Below are positions 44,668 to 57,190 of a stretch of 64,000 nt of DNA, piece after piece. The DNA is taken from contig JACEEZ010023407.1 of assembly GCA_016584305.1 (NCBI GenBank), positions 565,587 through 629,586 of the forward strand, in the 5' to 3' direction. The first letter of the stretch is position 1; the number at the start of each line of letters is the position of its first letter. The DNA comes from Chionoecetes opilio (Eukaryota > Arthropoda > Malacostraca > Decapoda > Majidae). The notes below the pieces were generated by a model. It was not told the origin of the DNA and did not search any database. It saw nothing but the letters and a program-made list of their open reading frames with translations. The position numbers were made by a program, and so were the translations under genes.

Positions 44668-45000
44668 TAGTAGGGTCACTTAGGGCGATTCGCTTCACAT
44701 TAGGTGAAGGAAGTATTTTGAGGGTCTTATCCTAAGCATTTTGTGCCGCTAAATCCAAAAATTTCTATTTTGGGTCCTCTTAGCGGTAATTTTTTCGGGG
44801 AAATTTTGCAATTTTTGGCAATTTGGCAAAAAAATTTGGGCAATTAAAAAATTGCAAAATGAAAAACCAAACGTCGTAGAGCCCTCGTTTTGGACTCAAA
44901 TTAAAGCTTTTTAAAGGGAGTGCAAAAAATGTTATTTATTTACCCCGGGGGTTGTATCGTTCGCATTACTAACTAAAGGGAAAATTTAGAGTTTTTTTTA
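44668..45000. mobile_element. GGGTCACTTAGGGCG element, end fragment
   Basis: Starts GGGTCACTTAGGGCGATTCG, then GTGAAGGAAGTATTTTGAGG and CTTATCCTAAGCATTTTGTG, the same terminal sequence as the inverted-repeat element at 55467-56066. From about 44760 the bases deteriorate. Confidence 0.65.
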
Positions 45001-47694
45001 AAAAAAGGGGAAAAAAATATAAAAGGGAAAAATTTTTGGGCCCTTTAAATTTTTCACATAAAAAAGTCATGAAATGTTTCGGCTGTATGGGTTTCTCAAA
45101 AAGGGCACAAACCTCTGTTTTAATAAAAAATGGAATTTTTCTCTCCCTGTCCCCTCATGGTCGTATTTTATGACATACGGTAATAAAAATTTTCGCAAAA
45201 ATGTAAAATTTCATTGGTTTAAAAATTTTAGAAATTACTTAAAACCCGTAAAAAAAATTTTAAATTAATTTATTATAGGGGGACTTTTTCCTTTTCCCAG
45301 TCTCGCAATGAAATCGGGGTGTCATTTCGGTGCAACAAAGGGAAAGTTTTGGGGTCCTTCCCCTGGGGACCCCCAAGGATGTTCGGAGTATGTTTGGCCC
45401 AATTTGGGCTTCGAAAGGGCGAATTCGTAGAGGCCCCAGGGGGTCCTCTAAAAGGGACGTTTGGGTTCGTGGCACCACGGGCATTGCTAAAACCAGCCCC
45501 ACAATTCGCGGGGCCCTAGGGAGTTGAGCAACCCCTTTGGGGCGGAGGCCGCCCACCCCACCTTAAATTTAAAAGAAGAATTTTTTTTTTTTTAATTTTC
45601 AAAAAAAACCCTTTCGCCAAAAAAAAATTTATTGCTTGTTAGGGTTCAAAAAGTTTTTTAAAAGGATAGGACGCTAAGTGCGTGGCCTTTTTCCCGGAAA
45701 AAAACTCGCAGATGATGATAAAATCTAACTCCAGTCAAGGGGAAAACCGTGGGCCCCTTTGGGCCGCGGGGGTTTTTAAAGCTAAAAAACTTTTTAAAAT
45801 ATTTTTTAAATTGATTTTTTTCGAGAAATACCCCCCCCTTTTTTTTTTTTTTTTTTTCCCTTTTAATTTTATTTTCATCATAGGTTTCCCGGGAAAGTTT
45901 TTTTTCCCCTTTGGGTATTTTTTCCATTACTTTTTCCCACTAAATAAAAGCACGTCCCTTGGGGGGGGCCCATCCTTTGGAACCATTAAACCCGGGAAAC
46001 CCCTGAAAGGGGGGGAGGGTGGGTTTGTAGGGATCACAAAAAATCCTCAAACGGGGCCCAAAGTTTTTCCCTTTCCCAAGACGAACTTTTGGGAAATAAA
46101 GGCCAATCATTCGGAAGTTCTGCTAGGGCACAAACCCCCAAAGGACACCCCCAGCGGCCCACAAAGAAAACACACGAATGACCAAAGGGTTGCTGGCCCC
46201 TTTTTCCCCGGCTTAAACCCTTAAATCCGAAAAAGCCCAACCCCACCACCGCCCCTTTCCCCCCAAGGTTGTTCCAGATAAGAGGGTGGACGCCCGGGGA
46301 ACAAAATCAGGAGACTGGCGGGAACTCTCTTGAAGTACGAAAGGGAAGGATCAGGACTGGGGGGGGCCAAAGGGTCCAGGGGAGGCCCCTCATCGCCCAC
46401 CCTCCCAAATACATTCAAAACGTTTGGGCAAGAAAGCCAAAGTTTCAATGGGAGGGAAAGGGGGGGCAGGTGATTGTCAGGGGACCCCTCAACTTCACTG
46501 GGCGCCCTCTGCTGGGCCCTCCAACTCGAAAACATCTGGCCCTTTTGCCACCCATCATCCCCAAACTTGAGCTCTCCCTGTTCCCTCTTGCCCTCTTTGA
46601 CCCCAAAGGGCCCCACCCGGGGGGTTTCACGAAAAAAAGGGTCCCCTTTTCCCCGGGTTTCTGGAAAAGATGAACCGGCGGTTTCTCCAGGGCCTGGGAA
46701 AACCCCCTTCATCCCTCCGGGGCGGGTTCCCGAGGGGAAAGGGGCTACCCTTTTCCAGCACCCCGTTTCCGGCTCGCAAATTTTTAAGACCGGGTTTGGG
46801 ATCCCTCCTGCGAATTTCCCAACGGGGTTTTTGGGCTACGGGGGTTGCACCTTTCTTTGACAGGAAACGAATGGGGCGCGCCCCTCAAAAAACAAAACGG
46901 GGGGAAACAGCGACCCCCAGGTGGGGGTTACGATATCGACAACCCAAAAACAGCGACGAGGATCAAAGTTTTGGGAATGACCTTGGCTCCCATCTTGTCC
47001 CCCCAAAAACCCCAATACTGCAATGACCCCCTCTCATTGCCTTTCCCCAAAACCAGCACCATTTATGGGATTACGCCGTCTTGCGCGTGGCGGACAAAGC
47101 CGTGGCAACTTCTGGACCGGACGGGGGCCAAATTCGCTTCAGAACAAGAGAAGCGGACACTAAATATATATCATTTCTCCCCTGCTCAAAAAAGATGTGG
47201 AGGCAACCCCTAGTTTTCTCCGGACACTGGGCGTCCTCTCCTCCTCCTCCGCACTTCCCCAAATAAACCCCCCAACACTGCCTCCACTTTGGGAAGACAC
47301 TTTCAAGGACTTTTAAAACTCATCCACGATGAAAATTTTCTCTTTCCCATGTGATACGTCCCCTTCCATGCTCTGACTTTTGCGACACCACTTCGGCCCC
47401 CTTCAGGAAAAAGGGAAGTTCAAGCTTGGGGCCCTTTTTTCCCCGGCCGCCAAGGGAACCCCCAAACCTTTGGGGACACTCCGAAACCCTGGTTTCCCCT
47501 ACGCAAAAAGGACCTGGACTTCTGTGCCATTCGGTTTAGCAGAATTTACGGATATCCTGCTCTCGCCCCGGCGAGGTGGAGGCACTTCGGGGAAAAAGAA
47601 GGTTGGAGGGAGGGACTGGGGCCCCCCCAAAAGTCCAAAGCCCCACCCAGCACATTATGGGGACCCAAACCCACAGGGCCTTGGGCGTCTTTAG

Positions 47695-47965
47695 GGGGCT
47701 GTGAAAAAGGGGTTTGGGGCCCTCGAAACCCCACCAAAAACCCGGGTAGGACCAAACCTGGGGCCTTTTCCCTTCCACCCTGGGCCCCCCCCCCAAAGTA
47801 AACATTGGGTGGGATTCAGTCGGGTGCAAAACCCAACTGCTCCCCCAATCGCTGCCCTGTCAACGCCCGGGAGACTCCTTTTCCCAGCTTTGCGATTGCT
47901 CCCCCGAGATGTGGGTCAACGACGAGGAAAATGGGGAGAGGAAATTTATGGGGTTTGACGACTAG
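47695..47965 (+). pseudogene. CXC gene tail, damaged copy A
   Basis: Matches 55075-55340 (TTTGCGATTGCTCCC, GGTCAACGACGAGGAAAATG) but with many indels, most probably sequencing errors. See the copy at 55042 for the readable version. Confidence 0.6.
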
Positions 47966-48114
47966 ATTATTCATTTTTTTCAACTTTTAAAGCTCGCTAC
48001 CAAGTAAGGAAATTTTTTTTTGGGTTTTTAATTTTTTTTTCCAAAAAAAACGCGAAGGAGACTCGGTTTCGTTGGGGTTTTAAATTTTTTGTTCTGGTTA
48101 AACTCGGGGCATTC

Positions 48115-48725
48115 GGGCGGAAAAAAACCTTTTCCCCTTCACCTTAGGTGAAGGAAATATTTTTAGGGTCTTTTTCCTAAGCATTTTTTTAGTTGAAATA
48201 CCCTGTTCTACGCATAAATTTTACCCCCCTTGCCAAATTTTGTTAATTAAATGTGTCCTAAAAACAATTTTTTTGTTATTTTAAAATTTTTTAAAAAAAA
48301 ATTTAAAAATTTTTTTTTAATTATTTAAAAACTCCCCCCTTTAAAGGCCAAAATTATTCCTTTTATATTTTTTTCCCTTTTTTTCCACTTATCTCTAATT
48401 TCCATTAAAAATCATTTAAACCCAAAAGATACAACCACGGAAGGTTTCTCAAAAACATTTTTTTCCTCCTTTAAAAAGCTTCAAATTTTTAGTCCCAAAA
48501 AGAGGTCCCCTACGACGTCCTGGGTTTTCCCTTCTGAATTTTTTAATTTTCCAATTTTTTTTGCCCAAAATTTCCAAATTCAAATTGGGGCAAAAACTTC
48601 CCCCTAACCCAGTGACCCAAATACATTTTTGGATTTAGCGGGAAAAAAAGCTTGGTAACCCCCCAAAATACTTCCTTCACCTAAGGGGAAGCGAAGCCTT
48701 TTTTTTCCCCCCTAATTTACCCGAC
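48115..48725. mobile_element. GGGTCA-type inverted-repeat element, damaged copy A
   Basis: CTTCACCTTAGGTGAAGG near 48140 and its inverse CCTTCACCTAAGGGGAAGCG near 48675 bound it. It corresponds to 55467-56066. Confidence 0.65.
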
Positions 48726-50029
48726 TAAAAAACCTTCCCAAATTTTAAAATACTATACAAATAAATTTAAAAATTTTATATAAGTCCACCTATCAACTAG
48801 ACAAAGCCTTTCCCAAAAACCTTTTCCTCTTTATTCAATAACCCCAATCCGCAAGAAGATTTAGGGGGTTAATATTGGGTAAAAATCAGTTTATACAACC
48901 CCCCCCGGTATAAAGTGAAGTTTAAACCACAACACCCTGGAACTGGGTGGTTTTTAAAAATTTCCCAACGATTCGTTTTTCATTTATAAGGGGTATTTTT
49001 TATAACCCCACAACACCTTTGGGGTAAAATGAAAAAAAAACCTAGGGGGTTTTGGGGGTCGACCCCCCCCCCCGAGGTAAGGTTTCCTAAAACAATGCCC
49101 CGGGTACGTTAGTTAAATAGTTAAAAAAAAAATTTCAAGCAAATGCACCCTTGCCTAGAAAACTACCCTACCCTATACTGAAAAACTTCCCCTGGGTGAA
49201 TAGTTTTTTGCAATGTATACCAAAACTTGGGTTAAAAAGTGGGGGAAAAAATTAATTTTAGAGTAGTAATTAAAATGAAACATAGAACATTTCATCAACG
49301 AATGTTCCCCCTTTCCTGGAAAACTACCCAACCTACCCATATACTAAACACTGCTTTCCCCCGGGGAAAAGTTTTTTTTTGACCTTTTATACCAAATTTT
49401 GGGTCTTGGGTAAAAAGCCCATGTAAACATTAATGTAGAGGAGTTTTTGCGTAAAACATAAACATTTCGCGAATGTCCCTTGCCTAGAACATTACCCCAA
49501 AAACCCTAAAAACCCCCGGGTTCCGGGGGGAAAAAGTTTTTACCCAAAGGATACCAATTCCCATCTTTGGGGAAACAGGTGGGCACATTGAATGGGGGGA
49601 ATTTTTATATAAAGTAAAAAAAAACATTTTCAAGCAAAAGTTTCCCCCTTTTTCCAAAACACTTTCCCTAAACCCTATACTGAAACACTGGCCCCTTTCC
49701 CTGGGTGAATAGTTGTTTGACAATATATACCAATTCTGATCTTGGGTAAAACGTGGCGGAAACACTGAATGTAGAGTAGTATTAAAGTAAACCATAGAAC
49801 ATTGGGTGATGGGTAATGGGTGAGTGAATGGGTGGGGGGTGATGGGTAATGGGTGAGTGAATGGGTGGGGTGTGATGGGTAATGGGTGTGGGGTGATGGG
49901 TGAGCAGGCCCACCGAGAGGGGGGGTCTGCCGGGGCATTTGCCCCGGGGCCCATGGGGTTCTGGGTGGGCCCATGGGGTTTTTGGGGGGGACCATTGAGG
50001 CTTTGATGGGCCCATAGGAACCATCAAAC

Positions 50030-51905
50030 ATAGAGGGCTTGCTTGTAGAACTGATAGATCTCCGAAATAACTGAAAAGCTATGTGGAATGAAGCAAAGCT
50101 AATTGCTTCAAACCTGGACATCAAGGTGAAACTGTATCGTGGTCGTGGTAATGCAGCTGGACCTAAACGCAAAAGAAGATTTCATGATGATGGTGATGGC
50201 ACAGCAGTTCAGATTTATCAAAACAAAATGAAGCGATGAGTCACCTGAAGAAGAATTTTTCAGAAAGTCTGCGTTATATATATATTATTGAATAATTAAT
50301 TGGCTGACTGACTGTTACATTCAAAGCTGCCAAGAATATTTCTGAAAAATTCAGTTTCCTCTGGAAGTACCTAACAATATCAGCAAAGGAGCTCACTCAC
50401 AATTAAAAATAACCGATAGATAAGTATCCTGCCGATATCAGTCATGATATCGTGGTGGAATTGAAGCACCTACAAACAGTTCATCGCTCAAATGATGGGC
50501 AGAACCAAGGACTACTGTATACTGGACTTGTTACTCGTGCTCCGCGCCAACCCGCCCATGACCAGTGGAGGCCGAGCGGCAAGGTAAAAGAGTGTTTCGA
50601 ACATCACTCCCATTTCCCTTCCTATGGTTTATCACTATAAATTATATACCATTATCTTCGTAAATGTTTGTTCTATAATATTATCAAATATAAAACAGTA
50701 AAACACACTAAAGAAATGCCATTATAAGACTAAAGAAATATGCATGAACTTAATATTTACTTAAACTCTTCACCATTTAATATTTTGCGAGACAACATTT
50801 AACATGAAACAAATCAATAGAAGCGGAGTTTTAATAGCTTTCCATTGATATATTTCGTTTTCTGATCAATGAATTAGTACCATGCATAAATTAGCATTAA
50901 CTAAAAAAAACCCATCATCAATCGGATTGGCAAGTAAATAAGTGTTCCATGAATACAGTAGACTATGCTTTATATATAAATGATATATACTACACTGTTA
51001 TCTTCGTAAATGTTTGTTCTATAATATTATCAAAAAAAACAGTAAAATACACTAAAGAAATGCCATTATGAGACTCTGAAGAAATATCGATGAACGAAAT
51101 ATTCACTTAAACTTTTCGCCATTTAATATTTTGAGAGCAAATTATTTTCATGAAACGTATCAATAGAAGCGGAATTTTATTAGCTTTCCACTGATATATT
51201 TCGTTTTCTGGTTAATTAATTAGAACCATGCATAAATTAGCATTAACTAAATATATAACATCATCAATAGGGTAGTTTTCCCGATTGATGATGTTATTTA
51301 TTTAGTTAACGCTAATTTATGCATAGTTCTAATTCATTTATCAAAAAATGAAATATATCAATGGAAAGCTAATAAAACTCCGCTTCTATTGATATGTTTC
51401 ATGTAAAAGGTTTTTGCGCAAAATATTGAATGGCGAAAAGTTTAAGTGAATATAAAGTTCATGCATATTTCTTCAGAGTCTCATAATGGCATTTCTTTAG
51501 TGTATTTTATTGTTTTTTATTTGATAATATTATAGAACAAACATTTACAAAGATAACAGTATATCATTTATACTGATAAACCATAGGAAGGGAAATGGGA
51601 GTGATGTTCGAAAATGTCAGGAGTCGTGGCATTGGCCTCCACTGGAAATAGCCCAAACTGAGTAGGAAGTCCAGTATACAGTAGTCTTTGGCAGAACCAA
51701 CTAAGCCTATTGAAGCTTTTGAAGTGCTTGACAGAGTGCAGACTAGAAGTGCTCTTCCCAAATGTATCTGTCAGCCTGCGCATTCTGCTAAAAATCCCTG
51801 CCCCGCCCGCCTCTGCAGAGGGGATCATTCAAAAACTCAAGCTGAAAAAAAAAAATTTCTACGAGCAACAATGACCCAAGCACGACTTGTGGATTTTGGC
51901 TAATT
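50030..51905 (+). pseudogene. ZMYM1-like hAT transposase remnant, split
   Basis: 50036-50505 gives, with frame breaks and stops, LLVELIDL, WNEAKLIASNLDIKVKLYRG, GPKRKRRFHDDGDG and, near 50445, ISHDIVVELKHLQTVHRSN. It resumes after the fold-back insertion at 51698 with KPIEAFEVLDRVQTRSALP. These blocks are typical of the zinc-finger MYM-like hAT transposases common in arthropods. The zinc finger and dimerisation domain are missing. Confidence 0.7.
50506..51690. mobile_element. Long-TIR fold-back element, copy 3 (7 bp duplication)
   Basis: Ends CAAGGACTACTGTATACTGG and, inverted, CAAAGACTACTGTATACTGG. GCAGAAC on both sides (50499-50505 and 51691-51697) is a 7 bp duplication. The outer arms include GAACATCACTCCCATTTCCC and the inner arms the TATATTTCGTTTTCTG region shared with the other copies. 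The duplicated heptamer is hAT transposase sequence, so this entered the hAT after it was established. Confidence 0.88.
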
Positions 51906-51949
51906 CAGTATTGAGTCTCAATTTAAATTGATCTTTTGGGATTTTGATT

Positions 51950-52934
51950 TTGTGCTTCAAAATTTTGGGCCAAGGGGAAAAAGCAAGGAAAGCGCCATTT
52001 TTTGTCAATAAAGTGCCAAATATGTATTATTTTTAATTTTGGGATGTATTGTATTATTTTTTAACTTTTACTAATGATTTCGCGGGATTATAATATGTTG
52101 AATTTTGTATGTTGGGGTTAAAATTTTAATTTTTTCCCAAAAATTATAAAAGGGGGTGAAAAATGGGATAAAAGGGTTTTAATTAAGAGGGGGGTGAGGG
52201 AAAGGGTATAAAGGGTTGGGGGAAAGGAAAATTCGGGGTGGGGGGGGAAAGGCTAAAGGGGAAAAAATTTTTAAAAATGGGCCAGCCCCTTTTTCATTAT
52301 CCCTTTTTTAATGCGTCAATATACCCAAATTTACGAATATTCAAAAATATGTTGCCCACTTTTTGCATCCAGTCAGCCTTTTTTTTATAATCCGTTTCCC
52401 GCCACTCCGAAAATAAAAAAATCGGAAATTCCTCGAGCTTCCAAAACACTCTTGACGACTGAACGACGCATTTGGGAACGCTATGAAACTCTGGGTCACC
52501 TATACGTAGGGCCCCCCACCCAACCTTTACCTACTGCGGGAAGGGGGGCCCCAAACTATCGCCCCGGCACTTTAAAATTTTCTCGGCGCCCCTGTGGGTG
52601 AGTGAATTTGGGGGTGGGGTGAAAGGGGAATGGGTGAGTGGAAGGGAAATTTCCCCCCCCTTTTATTCCCTTTTTTCTCTTTCCCTCCCTTTCCCCCCTT
52701 CCATTATCCCCCATCATCACCAAAAGGGGGTGGGATTCCCCCTCTTAAAAAAACTCCCAAAAAAAATTCCAAAAAAAAAAGAAAAAAAAAAACCCCCCCT
52801 AATTGTTCCAAAAAAAAAATTGGGGAAAAAAATTTAAAACGCCCGGGGGGTTTAAAAAAAATTTTAAAATAAAAAAAAAAACCGGGAAAAAAAAACTCCC
52901 CCCTTTTTTAAATATTTTTTTTTTTTTTGGTTGA

Positions 52935-52965
<31 letters not shown>

Positions 52966-54990
52966 AAGTTTGGGGTTGGGGGGGGAAAAAAGGGAAAGGT
53001 TTTATAACCGATTCCAAACAAAAGGGGTTTTGCCCCAGGAATTTCTTTGGTAAACTCCTTTTTTTTTTTTTTTCAAAAAGGGGGAAGATCAACCCCAAAG
53101 ATTTTTTTTTAAGAAATCCCGGGGGTGGGGTGGGTTCAAGAGAGTGGTAAACCTTCGGTGTAGGGTCTGAGAGGTGTGGGGTTTTGGTTTTACGTTGCTT
53201 TTTTTTGGGGGTGGCCCTTTTGGGGGCCGCATTAATTTTGGGTGAAACCGAAACCTTGGGGTACTTGGGGTTTTTCCCCCTGCCGGGATTGGGACCCCAA
53301 AGGGAAATGTTTGGGAAAAATGAAAAATTAAGGAAGAGAAACGTAAAAACCGGGGGAAAAAGGCAGCCAGTCTGAGAAGGAAAATTCATAAAGGGGGACT
53401 GAAGGGGCCGAGGTTTTCAAGCCCTCCCGCCCCTGGCCCAGAACAAGAAAAACGAAGGAGGAACGAGACTCAGACCACTCCCGCCCCCGTCCCAGAAAGC
53501 AGAAGAGGCCCAGGGCCCCGAACCACCCCAGCCCCTTTGAGAAGAGCACGAAGAAGGCCCCAGGGGCAGACCCAAACCAAAAAAGGATAATAAAAAAGGG
53601 GAAAAACCCCCACCGGGGTGTTTTGGGTAAATTGTGGAGGACAAGAACAGAAAAGACCCACGAGGATGACGATGGTGGGAGGGGCCCCAATACCATTTTG
53701 GGGACAGCTGATGAAGTAGACCGAGGCAGTCAAGTGCCCCTTTCCCAAAGGGAGGGGCTGCCCCGCTCGGGGAGAACCAAGATACGCGGGTCAAAAAAAG
53801 ATTTTGGAGCTAAAAGGATATGGAAGCGGAATGCTGGTCATCCAAGGGGAGGGAAATGACCGGGAAAAAACAAAGATGCGAACGCGGGAAAGGAAGTGGT
53901 GGAACATAACGTGGAGGGCAAAAAAATATGTGTGGGTGGGGGGGTGTCTGCGGCGACCCCGGAAACCCCAGTACGAAACCCAAGAAAATAACGAACAAGA
54001 GGATTTTTGAAGAAGTGCTAAAGTTAAAGATGAGTGGCTGAGAAAAAAAAAGGAGCGGAGCTTCTTGGATTTGGGACCCCCCTGAAGGGGGCCCGTTGTA
54101 CGACAGGGATGGAGTCCACCTAAATGACCCGGGTTGAAAGGATGGAAGAAGACTGCGGGGGTGGGTAAACCAGGGCACGTGCAGCGTGGACTGGCTTGAC
54201 GAGGACGAAAAAAGACTCAAAATGAGGGAAAAGAACACCCACCCGGGAAAAGAATGCTAGTTTTGGTTTTGGGGGAATGTGAGAGGTTGGATTTGGGGGT
54301 AGAGGATGTATGCAAAAAAATTTAAAGAATGGAAATTTGATTTATTGGGGTGACTAAAACCCTTTTAAAGATGAATACGAATGGATGATGGAGTATTTAA
54401 TTTGGAAAGGACGGGGAAAAACAGGAAACTGGAGGGGGGGGTTCCTTTCTTCATAGGAAGGAAGGAACCTCAAATTAGATGAAATAATGTAGGTAAAATG
54501 CCATGAGTGAGGGTTTTTCTTGCTGCAAAGGGAGAAGCTTGGGGCGCAGACAAGCGAAAAAAGTTTATACTATTTTGGTGTACATAACGGGTTTAAGGTG
54601 TAGAGCACGAGAGAGAAAAGAATAAGTACAACATTCTGAAGAAATTTTAGAACATGCCGGGGAGGGTGTGTTGGGTTTTGGGTGATTGAATGCCACTTAT
54701 CTAGGAAGCGAAAAAAATCAAAAAGGTGAAACTTGCTGAAATTTTTAAATGAGTTGGAATTAGAAAAATTGAATAGACTGTGGCAAGGGTCGCGGACGTG
54801 GAAACAAGGAACCCCGAGATGCAATTGATTATGTTTGGTGAAGGGAAAAAGCGCGATAATGTTGCCGAATGGATGGGTTGGACCCCCAGGCTCTCGCATG
54901 ACTAGAATGTTTTTTTCCTCATCGTCTCGTGGTCCTCCCAAAATCACTCTTTCAACATTCTTGGTAAAACCTTTCTTTTTCTCGACAAGC
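51950..54990 (+). pseudogene. Damaged copy A of hAT right part and retrotransposon ORF1/endonuclease
   Basis: Collinear with 59090-62100. 53700-54200 matches the ORF1 block (GACAGGGATGGAGTCCACCT) and 54250-54860 the endonuclease, but frames are broken every few dozen bases. Use the 60.2-62.0 kb copy for interpretation. Confidence 0.7.
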
Positions 54991-55036
54991 CAAACCCTAC
55001 ACATCATGCACGTTTTTTAGCTATAAGGGAATTACT

Positions 55037-55037
55037 N
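55037..55037. other. Single N: assembly join
   Basis: The only ambiguous base in the window. Copy A of the 7.2 kb unit ends just before it and copy B starts just after. Confidence 0.9.
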
Positions 55038-55041
55038 CATT

Positions 55042-55330
55042 ATGCAGCCCAGCTACAGGCCGTCGTCTGGTGAGGGGGCTGTGAAGAAGGAGTTGGTGAC
55101 CCTCGACCCGACCAAGTACGGCTACGGACCAAACCTGGCGCCTATCCCTTCCACCCTGCCTCCCGCCCGCAAAGTATCATGGATGGGATGCAGTGCGGAT
55201 GCAAGACGAACTGCTCGACCAATCGCTGCCGCTGTCAACGCCTGCAGACTCCTTGTTCGGAGCTTTGCGATTGCTCCCCGAGATGTGCATCAACGACGAG
55301 GAAGATGGCATGAGGACGTCGATGGCGTAG
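55042..55330 (+). pseudogene. C-terminal tail of a CXC-type transposon-derived gene
   Basis: Starts in the frame AVKKELVTLDPTKYGYGPNL / APIPSTLPP and, after one frame change near 55165, reads MQCGCKTNCSTNRCRCQRL, QTPCSELCDCSPRCAS and a stop. This is an evenly spaced cysteine array of the CXC/Tesmin-like kind, parallel to 38101-38406 (GW..., PAPPELL..., CNCKIGC). Only the tail is present; the upstream part lies beyond the N or is lost. Confidence 0.6.
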
Positions 55331-55466
55331 ACGACTAGATATTCGATTTTTTCAACTGTGAACGCTCGCTATCGCAAGTAAGGGATTTTTTGTGTTCTAA
55401 TTGTATTTTCCAAAAATACGCGAAGGAGACTCGGTTTCGTTGTTTGAAATTTTGTGTTCTGGATTA

Positions 55467-56066
55467 ATACTCGGGTCAACTTCGGCGGAAAAAAGGCTTT
55501 CGCTTCACCTTAGGTGAAGGAAGTATTTTGAGGGTCTTATCCTAAGCATTTTTCAGTTGAAATACCCTGTTCTACGCAATAATTGTACCCACCCTTGCAC
55601 AAATTCGTTAATTAAATGTGTCTTAAGAACAATTGTTTGTTATTTTACTTTTTTTACTAATTAAAATTTAGTTTTTAATTATTAAGAACTCAGGCTTTAA
55701 GGCCAAAATTATTCCTTTTATATTTTTCCCAATTTTTTTCCACTTATCTCTAATTTCCATTATAGATCAGTAATCCGAACAGATACAACCACGGAGTACT
55801 CAATAACATTTTATGCACTCTTAATAAGCTTCAATTTGAGTCCAAAACGAGGTCTCTACGACGTCTGGTTCTCATTCTGCAATTTGTAATTGCCAATTTT
55901 ATTGCCAAATTGCCAAATTGCAAATTGCGCAAAAACTTACCGCTAACGAGTGACCCAACTACGATTTTCGGATTCAGCGGCACAAAATGCTTAGGATAAG
56001 ACCCTCAAAATACTTCCTTCACCTAAGGTGAAGCGAAAGCCTTTTTTCCGCCCTAAGTGACCCGAC
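55467..56066. mobile_element. Inverted-repeat element (GGGTCA ends), ~600 bp
   Basis: The left (CGGCGGAAAAAAGGCTTTCG, CTTCACCTTAGGTGAAGGAA, GTATTTTGAGGGTCTTATCC) is repeated inverted at 55985-56066. The arms are about 85 bases and nearly perfect. The centre is A/T-rich and non-coding. Other copies: 48115 (damaged) and 44668 (end only). Confidence 0.8.
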
Positions 56067-56440
56067 TAATACGTCAAGTTATATACTATACAAATAATTA
56101 AAGTATATATAAGTCCACCTATCAACTAGACAAAGCCTTCCGAAACACCTATCCTCTTATTCAATAACACCCAATCAGCGAAGAAGATTCAGGGGCTTAG
56201 ATATATGGGTAAAACTGCAGTTTAGTACAACCCTCCCGGTATAAGTGAAGTTTAAACCACAACACGCTGGAACTGGGTGGTTTTAAATATCCTGAACGAT
56301 TCGTTCTCATCATAAGGAGTATTTCTATAACCCTACAACAGCTGGCGTAAATGAAAAATAACACTAGGGGGGTCTGGGGGGTCGACCCCCCCCCAGCGAG
56401 GTAAGGTCCGTAATCAATGCCCAGGGTACGTTAGTTAACT
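56067..56440. other. Interspersed repeat shared with 6470-6640
   Basis: Carries GTAAAACTGCAGTTTAGTAC (56211) and the GGGGGGTCTGGGGGGTCGAC / CCCCCCCCAGCGAGG block also seen near 6500. No ORF. Confidence 0.5.
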
Positions 56441-57090
56441 AGTATAACATAGAAAATTTCAAGCAAATGCACCCTTGCCTAGAAAACTACCCTACCCGTA
56501 TACTGAAACACTGCTCCCTGGGTGAATAGTTGTTTGACAATGTATACCAATCTTGGGTAAAACGTGGTGGAAACATTGAATGTAGAGTAGTAATTAAAGT
56601 GAAACATAGAACATTTCATCAAGCGAATGTTCCCTTTGCCTGGAACACTACCCAACCTACCCATATACTGAAACACTGCTCCCTGGGTGAATAGTTGTTT
56701 GACAATGTATACCAATTCTGATCTTGGGTAAAACGCGATGTAAACATTGAATGTAGAGGAGTATTGCAGTAAAACATAGAACATTTCAAGCGAATGTGCC
56801 CTTGCCTAGAACATTACCCTACCCGTATAACACTGCTTCCTGGGTGAATAGTTTGACAATGTATACCAATTCTGATCTTGGGTAAAACATGGTGGACACA
56901 TTGAATGTAGAGTAGTATATAAAGTAAAAATAGAACATTTCAAGCAAATGTGCCCTTGCCTAAAACACTACCCTACCCGTATACTGAACACGCCCCTGGG
57001 TAAATATTGTTTGAAAATATATCCAATTCTGATTTTGGGGAAAACGGGGGGAAAACCTGAATGTAGGTATATTAAAGTAAACCATAGAAC
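56441..57090 (+). repeat. ~170 bp tandem repeat, about four units
   Basis: Each unit has ACATAGAACATTTCAAGC, TGCCTAGAACACTACCCTAC, CCTGGGTGAATAGTTGTTTG and GACAATGTATACCAATTCTG. The counterpart in copy A is 49120-49800. Non-coding. Confidence 0.85.
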
Positions 57091-57190
57091 TTGGGTGAGG
57101 GAAAGGGGTGAGTAAATGGGTGGGGGTGATGGGAAAGGGGTGAGTAAATGGGGGGTGTGAGGGGTAATGGGGGGGGGGGTGATGGGTGAG

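Larger units (their letters stand above)
44760..50000. other. Low-quality sequence (inflated homopolymers)
   Basis: Runs such as GGGG, CCCC and AAAA are lengthened and short motifs are lost when compared base by base with the matching clean sequence at 55040-57090. Open frames here (for example 45682-46224, 46221-46712, 46269-46673) are composition artefacts. 45000-47650 has no clean partner in the window, so its content cannot be judged. Confidence 0.8.
49905..52594 (+). mobile_element. hAT element in Helitron minisatellite, copy A
   Basis: Inward ends CAGGCCCACCGAGAGG and, from the right, CAGGGGCGCCGAGAAAA, both followed by CCCCGGGGC-type motifs. TGGGTGAG flanks both ends (49897-49904 and 52595-52602), the 8 bp duplication of hAT transposons. 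The flanking DNA is the GGGTGATGGGTAATGGGTGA minisatellite of the Helitron family. Inside are transposase remnants and a fold-back element. Confidence 0.85.
47660..55030 (+). repeat. ~7.2 kb duplicated unit, copy A
   Basis: Collinear with 55038-62132 along its whole length (GCTGTGAA.AAGG at 47699 against 55078; hAT end at 49905 against 57191; fold-back at 50506 against 57773; GCACGTTTTTTAGCTATA at 55008 against 62113). Copy A is clean at about 49.8-51.9 kb and poor elsewhere. Copy B shows nearly the reverse. Confidence 0.9.

Noticed and set aside
45682..47830. Several open frames of 100-180 codons in the poor-quality region
   Set aside because: They come from homopolymer inflation. Where a clean partner exists in the duplicate, the frames vanish.
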